From NCBI GenBank assembly GCA_964549335.1, contig CAZJUQ010000027.1, positions 1 to 64,000 of the forward strand: a DNA stretch of 64,000 bases, written 5' to 3'. The notes under the pieces are model-generated. The model had not been told where the DNA came from, searched no databases, and saw nothing but the letters and a program-made list of their open reading frames with translations. Numbering within the stretch: the first letter of the stretch is position 1; every line of letters begins with the position of its first letter. Positions 26,491 through 34,018 of the stretch are shown here, piece by piece. The position numbers and the translations under genes were made by a program. The stretch comes from Sulfidibacterium sp964549335. GTDB lineage: Bacteria; Bacteroidota; Bacteroidia; Bacteroidales; F082.

Positions 26491-27948
26491 CTATTCGGGC
26501 AGCAGCCACCAGAAAGGATAACCTTTGGCTTTGTGTAAAAACATATAATGCATAAACCACTTAAGCCAGTGGCCTGCCAAACCGGCTTCACCGACGGTGT
26601 AACGTAAATCGCGACCGTAAAGCGGATGTTTATCCCAATCTTGAACAATAGGGAAGACTGTCATTGTGGCGGCACTTCCTTTAAAGTGGCCGAAGCCTGC
26701 CGATACAATACATGCGGCGCCCATTCGTGCCATTGAGGCTTTGTGTTTCAGTTCCGGTTTTCCCGTTTTTACCCAGTCGATAATATTTTCGGCAATAACT
26801 TTACCGATTACCCCCGAAGGCATTCCCGTACGTGGCGGGGCAGGAAAGATACCGGTGCCGTTGGGGCTGAACATGGGTTTAGAAATAGGGTGGGGCGGAG
26901 CAAAGGCTATTCCTGCGGCAAACATGTTTTTGTAATTTGGATTTTGATATGTTGACGGCCAGTCGGAGGCTTTCCACTCTTCAAAAGGTTTTTTTGTATA
27001 GTCGGCATCAACCTTCATAAAGCCGTTTGGTGCAAAAACAACGTCGGTAATATCTTTGCCGTTTTTGTCGTATGCTTTGATACCGGGACCTGTAAAAGCC
27101 GGTATGAGCATGGCAAAGTCAAAATCCAAATGGTGCTCGGTGCCGTCGAGTAATTCGTAATAAATTTTTTTGTCATCCACCTTTTTCACTCCCGCACGTT
27201 TTATCCATTTTATGTCGCGCTCTTTTAAAAATGATTCGGTAAAAGTTTTTGTGGAGGTAATATATCCACCTCTTTTTATGTAAGCACCACCCATGCCGAA
27301 ATCACCCACTTCGTATTCGTTGGTTAGCCAAACAAAATCGGCAAGGTGCAATAATTTGCGGCGGGCAATTTCGTAATGTACGTTAAGAATATATTCAAAA
27401 GCCGCTCCCTGGCAAGTAGCACCGGGATGTCCCACGCCGATGACAAATTTCTGTTCTTCGCCCTTCTCCATTCTTGCAATCGCTTCTTGAAGTTTTTCCC
27501 ATGCTTCGGCAGCATGGCTGAAAGAACATACAGAGACAGTGTTTTTGCCCGGACCTAATCCTTCGGTCTTCTCAAAAGCGAGTTTGGGACCCGTGGCATT
27601 TATTAAAAAATCGTAATCAACCGTCTCGGTTTCGCCTACTCTGTTTTGTCCTGTGTATTCAATGGTTACAAAACCCTTTTCCGAATCTTTATCACCTTCG
27701 GGGTGAATGGATAGGGCTTTGGCCTGTTTGAAAATAATGTTTTGTTTTTTGTACCTCTTTTCAAGCGGGAACTTTACCTGTTCGGGGGTCATACGTCCCA
27801 CACCAACCCAAATGTTTGAAGGAATCCAATGATAGTACATCGTAGGAGCAATCACAACAACCTCATGCTTTTTGCCGAGTTTCTTTTTTAACCAGGCCGA
27901 TGCCGTATGCCCCGAAATTCCTGCGCCGAGAACAACAATTTTTGCCAT
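26491..27948 (-). CDS. sqr: Sulfide:quinone oxidoreductase-like flavoprotein
   Basis: 485 residues. The N-terminal FAD-binding fold has VVLGAGISGHTAS (6-18), and a second flavoprotein motif DFLINATGPKL lies at about 113-123. The whole protein has exactly three cysteines (Cys141, Cys179 in HPGATCQGAAFEY, and Cys413 in GAACIVSAGFG). Their number and spacing fit the three-cysteine pattern of sulfide:quinone oxidoreductases, in which two of them carry the sulfane sulfur. The C-terminus is Trp/Phe-rich and amphipathic (HWLKWFMHYMFLH), suited to monotopic membrane binding and quinone access. It should oxidise sulfide and feed electrons to the quinone pool. A related NADH-type flavoprotein is the main alternative. 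Confidence 0.82.
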   Translation of the reverse strand: MAKIVVLGAGISGHTASAWLKKKLGKKHEVVVIAPTMYYHWIPSNIWVGVGRMTPEQVKFPLEKRYKKQNIIFKQAKALSIHPEGDKDSEKGFVTIEYTGQNRVGETETVDYDFLINATGPKLAFEKTEGLGPGKNTVSVCSFSHAAEAWEKLQEAIARMEKGEEQKFVIGVGHPGATCQGAAFEYILNVHYEIARRKLLHLADFVWLTNEYEVGDFGMGGAYIKRGGYITSTKTFTESFLKERDIKWIKRAGVKKVDDKKIYYELLDGTEHHLDFDFAMLIPAFTGPGIKAYDKNGKDITDVVFAPNGFMKVDADYTKKPFEEWKASDWPSTYQNPNYKNMFAAGIAFAPPHPISKPMFSPNGTGIFPAPPRTGMPSGVIGKVIAENIIDWVKTGKPELKHKASMARMGAACIVSAGFGHFKGSAATMTVFPIVQDWDKHPLYGRDLRYTVGEAGLAGHWLKWFMHYMFLHKAKGYPFWWLLPE

Positions 27949-27980
27949 AACTTTATTTTTGGTTATTAGTATGTCGGGTG

Positions 27981-28011
27981 CAAAGTTAAGATTATTTTTA
28001 TTAATTCCAAA
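27981..28011 (-). promoter_or_regulatory. Promoter of the SQR gene
   Basis: On the minus strand, TTTG (28011-28008) is followed after exactly 19 bp by TAACTTTG (27988-27981), an excellent match to the Bacteroidetes -33/-7 consensus. The start codon is 32 bp downstream of the -7 box. Confidence 0.75.
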
Positions 28012-28150
28012 TTAATATAGTCTTTTGTTTAGCCCGTTTTATTGATGAAAATTATTTTGAAGATAGATTAAAACAAATTATATGAAATTGCCCCTATGAT
28101 GTAAAGAGCCTTAAATATCGAATAAATTGGACTCCTTTGCCGTGTACCGA

Positions 28151-28180
28151 TTGAAGCTAAGTGACAAATAAGTATCTTTG
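28151..28180 (+). promoter_or_regulatory. Promoter of rlmD
   Basis: TTG (28151-28153) and TATCTTTG (28173-28180) are separated by 19 bp, matching the Bacteroidetes consensus. The expected transcription start is only a few bases before the ATG at 28194, which rules out the upstream GTG start at 28161. Confidence 0.75.
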
Positions 28181-28193
28181 CAAAAAAAAGATT

Positions 28194-29627
28194 ATGGGAC
28201 GACGTAAGAAGGTTTTGCCGTTTTTGGAAAATGTGGAAATTACCGGTGCGGGTGCCGAGGGCAAAGCTGTGGCAAGAGTAAATGAGAGAGTGCTTTTTGT
28301 GCCTTTTGCCGCTCCCGGAGATATTGTGGATGTACAGGTTTATAAAAAACGGAGGAACTACTATGAGGGCAGGGTGGTAACCTTTAAAAAGATGTCGGAT
28401 TTGCGTGTAGAGCCCGAATGTTCCCACTTCGGGTTATGCGGAGGATGCAAATGGCAGCATATTGATTACGAAAAGCAAAAATATTATAAATGGAAACAGG
28501 TAAAAGACAGCCTCGACCGTATTGCGAAAGTTGAGTATCCGGAGGTATTGCCCATAATAGGTGCCGAGGAAATATACGGGTACAGAAATAAACTTGAATT
28601 TACCTTTTCGAATAGAAGGTGGCTTACCGAAAATGACGTTTCAAAAGAGGAGGGAGGCCCGGCCGATACACGGGGGCTCGGTTTTCATTTGCCGGGCATG
28701 TTTGATAAAATTCTGGATATTCAACACTGCCACTTACAGGCAGAACCCTCGAATGCCATCCGTAATTATGTTAAAGAAGTGTCATTAAATCAGGGATATA
28801 CATTTTGGGATGCGAGAGAACAATATGGATTCCTGAGAAATTTGATAATAAGAAATTCTACTGACGGCGATGTTATGGTAATAGTTGTTTTCGGTGAAGA
28901 TGATGAGGCAAAACGTCAATTTCTTTTGGACCGATTATCGGAAAAATTTCCGCAAATAACCTCTCTGATGTATGTTATCAATGAAAAACGGAACGATTCC
29001 ATATACGATTTGGAGGTTATACTGTGGAAAGGAAAAGAATACCTTTTGGAAATCATGCCGCCGGCAATTGCAGGACAAACCGCGCTACAATTTAAGGTTG
29101 GGCCTAAGTCGTTTTATCAAACCAATCCGCGGCAGGCATACAAACTTTACAAAACGGCTTTCGACTTTGCCGGTTTCAAAGGCGATGAACTGGTTTACGA
29201 TTTATACACCGGTACCGGAACAATAGCTTTATTTATGGCACGTTCGGTAAAAAAGATAATTGGTGTTGAGTCGGTTGAAGAGGCAGTGGTTGCGGCAAGG
29301 AAAAATGCCGCTGATAACAATATGGATAATGTTGAATTTTATTGCGGCGACATGGCAAAATTCCTCGATGAGGAGTTTATTGACAAAAAAGGGCATCCAG
29401 ATGTAATTGTAACCGACCCGCCTCGTGCAGGTATGCACCATAATGTAATTAAAAGAATACTTTTTACCCGTCCTGAAAAAATTGTTTACGTGAGTTGTAA
29501 TCCTGCCACACAAGCCCGCGATATAGCCATGTTAAACGAATTTTATTATGTGAGCAGGGTTCAACCGGTTGATATGTTTCCTCAGACTCATCATGTGGAA
29601 AATGTTGTTTTGTTGGAAAAACGCTAA
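28194..29627 (+). CDS. rlmD: 23S rRNA (uracil-5-)-methyltransferase, RlmD/RumA type
   Basis: 477 residues from the ATG at 28194; the promoter at 28151-28180 overlaps the longer GTG-initiated frame. A TRAM domain covers about 8-65. An iron-sulfur site follows, with Cys76, Cys82 and Cys85 (PECSHFGLCGGCKWQ) and a later Cys in IQHCHLQ. The methyltransferase domain shows the SAM motif DLYTGTGTIALFMA, the substrate motif TDPPRAGMH and the catalytic Cys in YVSCNPATQARDI. The family uses SAM to methylate C5 of a specific uridine in 23S rRNA. The exact position (1939 or 747 type) is not decided by sequence alone. Confidence 0.92.
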   Translation: MGRRKKVLPFLENVEITGAGAEGKAVARVNERVLFVPFAAPGDIVDVQVYKKRRNYYEGRVVTFKKMSDLRVEPECSHFGLCGGCKWQHIDYEKQKYYKWKQVKDSLDRIAKVEYPEVLPIIGAEEIYGYRNKLEFTFSNRRWLTENDVSKEEGGPADTRGLGFHLPGMFDKILDIQHCHLQAEPSNAIRNYVKEVSLNQGYTFWDAREQYGFLRNLIIRNSTDGDVMVIVVFGEDDEAKRQFLLDRLSEKFPQITSLMYVINEKRNDSIYDLEVILWKGKEYLLEIMPPAIAGQTALQFKVGPKSFYQTNPRQAYKLYKTAFDFAGFKGDELVYDLYTGTGTIALFMARSVKKIIGVESVEEAVVAARKNAADNNMDNVEFYCGDMAKFLDEEFIDKKGHPDVIVTDPPRAGMHHNVIKRILFTRPEKIVYVSCNPATQARDIAMLNEFYYVSRVQPVDMFPQTHHVENVVLLEKR

Positions 29628-29930
29628 AATTGATAATAAATATTTCCTTTTTTTATTGTACCAAATACTCCCGGGGTAATCTTTCTCCGGCTCAAAACGT
29701 ATCTTAATCTTTTTCATTTACTTAGAAAAAATTCGGTACCTTTTCAATTAACAGCACACTATTTTTTACATAACTTTTAATCAGAAAATCAATCAGTTTG
29801 CAAAAAAGATAAAAATATTTTATTTAATCAGGAAAAAATTATAAAATAGAGTTTAGTAATGGACTGGAAAACAGAATTATAAATATGCCTAAAATGTCCT
29901 ATAATATATATTATGTTAAATAGATTGTTT

Positions 29931-29973
29931 AAAAGAGAGAGGATAAACCGAAAAAGGTTATCCCCTCTTTTTT
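29931..29973 (-). terminator. Terminator after the TPR gene
   Basis: AGAGAGGATAAACC and GGTTATCCCCTCT pair with one bulge and one mismatch around a GAAAAA loop, flanked by A and T runs. It lies 19 bp after the stop of the minus-strand TPR gene and between converging genes. The rest of the 364-bp gap 29628-29991 is AT-rich and holds nothing else I can support. Confidence 0.65.
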
Positions 29974-29991
29974 ATAAATAAAAAATTAAGA

Positions 29992-31143
29992 CTATTTATA
30001 TTTTTCGTTAAGAGCTTTCAGTTTATCATTCATTTTTAAGAAAACGTAAACCTGTTTTAAGACACCTAAAGTTTCGGCATCCTCAGGATTTAGTTCAAGA
30101 GCTTTTTCGAGCCAAGGCAAACCTTTTTTAAAATAGTCGGTAGCTTTTGCCTGCAAAGCATTATATTTTTCGGTTTCTTCGAGAGGCAAATCAGAAGCTT
30201 CCTTTTGAATTTCCACGCCGTTATTTACGTAAATAGCACCGATACTGTAATAAGCATCATAAAAATCGGGTTTTATTTCCGTAGCTTTTTTGTAGTAATA
30301 TACGGCAGAATCCTGTTTTCCCATTTGGTCGTAACTTTGACCGATTAAGAGGTAATAATTTGCATTACTTTTGTTTTGCGGGTCTTTGGCAATAGCCTCT
30401 TTAAGGTATGCAATAAGCTTGTCGGACTCACCTTTTTCGAGGAAATTTTGGGCTTGGTTGAGCAAAATACTCAAATTATCAGGATAGCGTTTTCTGCCGA
30501 TATTAAGAGCCTCTATTGCTCCCGCAGTATCCCCCATGTGTTTCAGTGATTTGCTGTAATAGATATAAACTTTCGGCTCTTTAAAATCATTATCTATACA
30601 CTCTTTAAGGAACTTGGCAGCCAATTCGGGTTTTTTAGCATTTATGGCGCTTATTCCGGCGTTATATGCGGGAAGTGTATCGGAGATACCGAGAATTTGA
30701 GCGGTTTTCATTGCATATTCAAATGCTTTAAGCGATTTATCGTATTTTTTATCATTGAAATAATCGGCGCCAAACCCTAAAAATGCGTTATATATATTAT
30801 TGAAATTCAAGTTAATATCGTCTTCGTATTTATGTTTAACGTCCAATTCTTTAGCCTTTTCCAACGATTTAAGAGCAACATAAATGGCATTTGTATCCAA
30901 ATTTTTAAATGCAGGCAAAGGCGAAGTAGCTATTCCGTAATAAATAATTGCACGGTAAAGCCATGTTTTCGGGTCGTTAATGGTTTTAGGATGTTTGGCG
31001 GCTTTGTCGATTTCCTCTTTTGCTTTGTCTAACTTTCCGTCTTTGTTGTACATGTATGCGCTGGTTCTTGCACTTTTTTGAGCGTATCCGTTATACGCAA
31101 AAAGAAAAAGCCCTAAACTTAATAAGATTGCTAATTTTTTCAT
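29992..31143 (-). CDS. Secreted tetratricopeptide repeat protein
   Basis: 383 residues, signal peptide at about 1-21 (ends NGYAQ). The body is tetratricopeptide repeats throughout, for example NANYYLLIGQSYDQMGKQDS and DAYYSIGAIYVNNG, with a final TPR around PWLEKALELNPEDAETLGVL. It should be a periplasmic helical scaffold for protein-protein contacts. It lies 88 bp downstream of gyrA, with candidate -7 boxes in between, so it probably has its own promoter. No specific partner can be named. Confidence 0.85.
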   Translation of the reverse strand: MKKLAILLSLGLFLFAYNGYAQKSARTSAYMYNKDGKLDKAKEEIDKAAKHPKTINDPKTWLYRAIIYYGIATSPLPAFKNLDTNAIYVALKSLEKAKELDVKHKYEDDINLNFNNIYNAFLGFGADYFNDKKYDKSLKAFEYAMKTAQILGISDTLPAYNAGISAINAKKPELAAKFLKECIDNDFKEPKVYIYYSKSLKHMGDTAGAIEALNIGRKRYPDNLSILLNQAQNFLEKGESDKLIAYLKEAIAKDPQNKSNANYYLLIGQSYDQMGKQDSAVYYYKKATEIKPDFYDAYYSIGAIYVNNGVEIQKEASDLPLEETEKYNALQAKATDYFKKGLPWLEKALELNPEDAETLGVLKQVYVFLKMNDKLKALNEKYK

Positions 31144-31165
31144 TTTTATAAGTTTTAATTTATTT

Positions 31166-31189
31166 CAAAAATAATTTTTTTCAAAAATA
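31166..31189 (-). promoter_or_regulatory. Two candidate -7 boxes for the TPR gene
   Basis: CAAAAATA occurs at 31166-31173 and again at 31182-31189; each reads TATTTTTG on the minus strand and fits TAnnTTTG. The region is very AT-rich, so either may be chance. Confidence 0.35.
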
Positions 31190-31231
31190 ATACCGAAAAT
31201 TAAGAATTGTTGATATAAATATAAAAAAAGT

Positions 31232-33790
31232 TTAACTGATTTCTTGTTTGTTATCCGTATTGTTTTCAATTTCAGGATTATTGGTATTGTTGTCATTTTC
31301 CTCGACATTTTCTTCCATACCGAGTTCCACTGCTGTTTCTTCATCCATTTCCACTTTGGCAACGGCAGCAATTTCATCATCCTCATTCAATTTTATCAAT
31401 CTTACCCCTTGTGTTGCCCTTCCCATAACGCGCATGGAACTTACAGGCATTCTTATGGCAATACCCGATTTATTAATAATCATCAGGTCGTCACTGTCAA
31501 TAACGTTTTTTATAGCTATCAATTTACCTGTTTTTTCGGTAATTTTCAATGTTTTCACACCTTTTCCGCCTCTGTTGGTAATACGGTAATCATCCAGTTT
31601 GGAACGTTTTCCGTAACCTTTTTCCGAAACCACCAAAATATCGTAGTCTCCGTTTTCGACACAAATCATTCCTGCCACTTGGTCGTTGTCGTCTGCAAGG
31701 GTAATGCCCCTCACTCCTGCTGCTGTCCTTCCCATAGGTCTCACTTTAGATTCCGGGAACCTTATTGCCCTACCCGATTGCAGAGCTATAAGGACATCAC
31801 TCGAGCCGTTGGTCAATCTTGCTGCAAGGAGTTCGTCACCATCTTTAATTGTGATGGCGTTAATGCCGTTTTGTCTCGGGCGCGAATATGCTTCGAGAGA
31901 TGTTTTTTTGATGGTTCCTTTTTTGGTGACAAGAATTATGTAGTTATTGTTAACATATTCGGCATCGTTAAGGTTTTTAACGTTTATGTATGCTTTTACG
32001 GTATCATCGTTGCTAATTTGAATGAGGTTTTGAATAGCTCTTCCTTTTGATGTTTTTGTTCCTTCCGGAATTTCGTACACCCTGAGCCAGTAAACTTTAC
32101 CTTGTTCGGTAAAGAACAACATATAATTATGATTTGTAGCGACAAAAAGGTGTTCGAGAAAATCTTCGTCGCGCGTGGTACTTCCTTTGGCGCCTCGTCC
32201 TCCCCTGTTTTGGACCCTGTATTCCGAAAGCGGTGTACGTTTTATATATCCGAGATGCGAAATGGTTATCACCACTTGCTCGTCGGGAATAATATCCTCC
32301 AAGCTGATATCATCGGCTGTATAAACTATTTGAGAGCGGCGTTCGTCGCCATATTTCTCTTTTATATAGTTCATCTCGTCTTTTATAATTTGCATTCTTT
32401 TGCCGATATCCGAAAGTATATCTTTGAGTTCGTCAATCAGTTTCATTATTTCGTCGTATTCGGCTTTCAGTTTGTCTATTTCGAGTCCGGTAAGCTTTTG
32501 CAAACGCATATCCAGAATGGCTTTTGCTTGTATTTCGGTAAGCTCGAAACGTTCCATCAATCCGTTTTTGGCTTCATCCGGGGTTTTGGAGGCTCTTATA
32601 AGTTTTATTACTTCGTCTATATTGTCAACGGCAATAATTAAACCTTCGAGAATATGTGCACGTTTTTCCGCTTCGTTAAGACGGTATTTTGTACGGCGAA
32701 TAACGACTTCGTGACGGTGATTTACATAGTGTACTATCAGGTCTTTCAGGTTAAGACTGCGCGGGCGACCGTTAACAAGGGCAATATTGTTAACGTTGAA
32801 TGAACTTTGAAGTGCGGTATGTTTGTACAACAGGTTGGTTACAATACTCGAAAGCGCATCTTTTTTCAATTCGTAAACTATCCGCATGCCGTTACGGTCC
32901 GATTCGTCTCTTATATCCGATATGCCCTCTATTTTCTTTTCGTTTATAAGGTCGGCGGTACGCTTAATCATATCGGCTTTATTTACCTGATACGGAAGGG
33001 ATGTCACTATTATTCTTTCGCGTCCGGTTTTAGTCTCTTCAATTTTAACTTCTCCTCTCATTACTATACGTCCCCTGCCTGTTTCAAACGCCTGTTTTAC
33101 TCCGTCGTAACCGTAAATTATACCGCCTGTCGGGAAATCGGGAGCTTTAATGTGGTTCATCAAACCGGCAACGGTAATGTCGTTGTCGTCAATATAAGCA
33201 ATAATTCCGTCAACAATTTCCGATATATTGTGGGGTGCCATATTAGTTGCCATTCCCACTGCAATACCCGAAGCGCCGTTAACGAGCAGGTTTGGAATTT
33301 GCGAAGGCAAAACCGTGGGCTCTTTAAGTGTATCATCGAAGTTCATCTGAAAATCGACGGTATCTTTGTCGATATCCACAAGCATCTCTTCTGCAATTTT
33401 CTTTAAGCGGGCTTCGGTATAACGCATTGCTGCGGGACTGTCGCCGTCAATGGAGCCGAAGTTTCCCTGACCGTCAATCAAAGGATAACGCAGTGACCAC
33501 TCTTGTGCCATACGTACCATGGTATCGTAAACGGAACTGTCGCCGTGGGGATGAAATTTTCCCAACACCTCCCCTACTATTCTTGCCGACTTTTTATATG
33601 GTCTGTTTGAAAAAACACCGAGTTCATACATACCGTAAAGCACCCTGCGGTGTACGGGTTTCAATCCGTCTCTTACATCAGGTAATGCCCTGGCTACTAT
33701 AACCGACATCGAGTAGTCGATATAGGCCGACTTCATTTGTCTTTCGATATTTACCTTGATGATTTTTTCACCGTCATGAACATTCTCCAT
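31232..33790 (-). CDS. gyrA: DNA gyrase subunit A
   Basis: 852 residues. GyrA cuts and rejoins DNA for ATP-driven negative supercoiling, with GyrB. The active-site tyrosine is Tyr124 in AAMRYTEARL. The quinolone region reads HPHGDSSVYD, with Ser85 and Asp89 at the positions equivalent to Ser83 and Asp87 of E. coli, the residues usual in susceptible strains. The C-terminal beta-pinwheel domain is complete and has a GyrA box, QNRGGRGAKG, and repeated strands such as VRPMGRTAAGVRGI. An Asp/Glu/Asn-rich tail of about 40 residues follows, as is common in GyrA. It is divergent from clpC. Confidence 0.98.
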   Translation of the reverse strand: MENVHDGEKIIKVNIERQMKSAYIDYSMSVIVARALPDVRDGLKPVHRRVLYGMYELGVFSNRPYKKSARIVGEVLGKFHPHGDSSVYDTMVRMAQEWSLRYPLIDGQGNFGSIDGDSPAAMRYTEARLKKIAEEMLVDIDKDTVDFQMNFDDTLKEPTVLPSQIPNLLVNGASGIAVGMATNMAPHNISEIVDGIIAYIDDNDITVAGLMNHIKAPDFPTGGIIYGYDGVKQAFETGRGRIVMRGEVKIEETKTGRERIIVTSLPYQVNKADMIKRTADLINEKKIEGISDIRDESDRNGMRIVYELKKDALSSIVTNLLYKHTALQSSFNVNNIALVNGRPRSLNLKDLIVHYVNHRHEVVIRRTKYRLNEAEKRAHILEGLIIAVDNIDEVIKLIRASKTPDEAKNGLMERFELTEIQAKAILDMRLQKLTGLEIDKLKAEYDEIMKLIDELKDILSDIGKRMQIIKDEMNYIKEKYGDERRSQIVYTADDISLEDIIPDEQVVITISHLGYIKRTPLSEYRVQNRGGRGAKGSTTRDEDFLEHLFVATNHNYMLFFTEQGKVYWLRVYEIPEGTKTSKGRAIQNLIQISNDDTVKAYINVKNLNDAEYVNNNYIILVTKKGTIKKTSLEAYSRPRQNGINAITIKDGDELLAARLTNGSSDVLIALQSGRAIRFPESKVRPMGRTAAGVRGITLADDNDQVAGMICVENGDYDILVVSEKGYGKRSKLDDYRITNRGGKGVKTLKITEKTGKLIAIKNVIDSDDLMIINKSGIAIRMPVSSMRVMGRATQGVRLIKLNEDDEIAAVAKVEMDEETAVELGMEENVEENDNNTNNPEIENNTDNKQEIS

Positions 33791-33823
33791 CTGTTCCTCT
33801 CCTTAATTTTTTGTTTTAGCTTG

Positions 33824-33831
33824 CAAAATTA
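33824..33831 (-). promoter_or_regulatory. Candidate -7 box for gyrA
   Basis: CAAAATTA reads TAATTTTG on the minus strand, 33 bp before the gyrA ATG. A CTTT (33854-33851) lies at the expected 19-bp distance but is only a partial -33 match. Confidence 0.5.
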
Positions 33832-33880
33832 AGAATTAATGTATAAAAGAAAAGTTTTTTGCCCCCCTTTAATTGTCAAT

Positions 33881-33904
33881 ATGTTAACATTTTTATGTTA
33901 ACAA
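33881..33904. promoter_or_regulatory. Paired GTTAAC palindromes between gyrA and clpC
   Basis: ATGTTAACAT (33881-33890) and ATGTTAACAA (33895-33904) are separated by TTTT. The first is a perfect 10-bp palindrome and the second is nearly so. They lie about 50 bp upstream of the gyrA -7 box and 85 bp upstream of that of clpC. This looks like a double operator for a dimeric regulator. Confidence 0.4.
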
Positions 33905-33988
33905 TTTTATTTATGCATAAATCACCTTTTATATTGCTATTGTACCTTTGATAATTAAAATTGTATTAAATCGTATTGAGGTTATATG

Positions 33989-33996
33989 TAATTTTG
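33989..33996 (+). promoter_or_regulatory. Candidate -7 box for clpC
   Basis: TAATTTTG matches TAnnTTTG and is 22 bp upstream of the clpC ATG. No TTTG occurs at 19 bp; a TTG at 33961-33963 is further than usual. Confidence 0.45.
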
Positions 33997-34018
33997 CAAA
34001 AAAATTTTTAAAGTATAT

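Noticed and set aside
31244..32050. 268-residue open frame antisense to gyrA
   Set aside because: Lies wholly inside gyrA on the opposite strand, has low-complexity His/Phe/Cys-rich composition and no promoter or domain; it mirrors gyrA codon bias.
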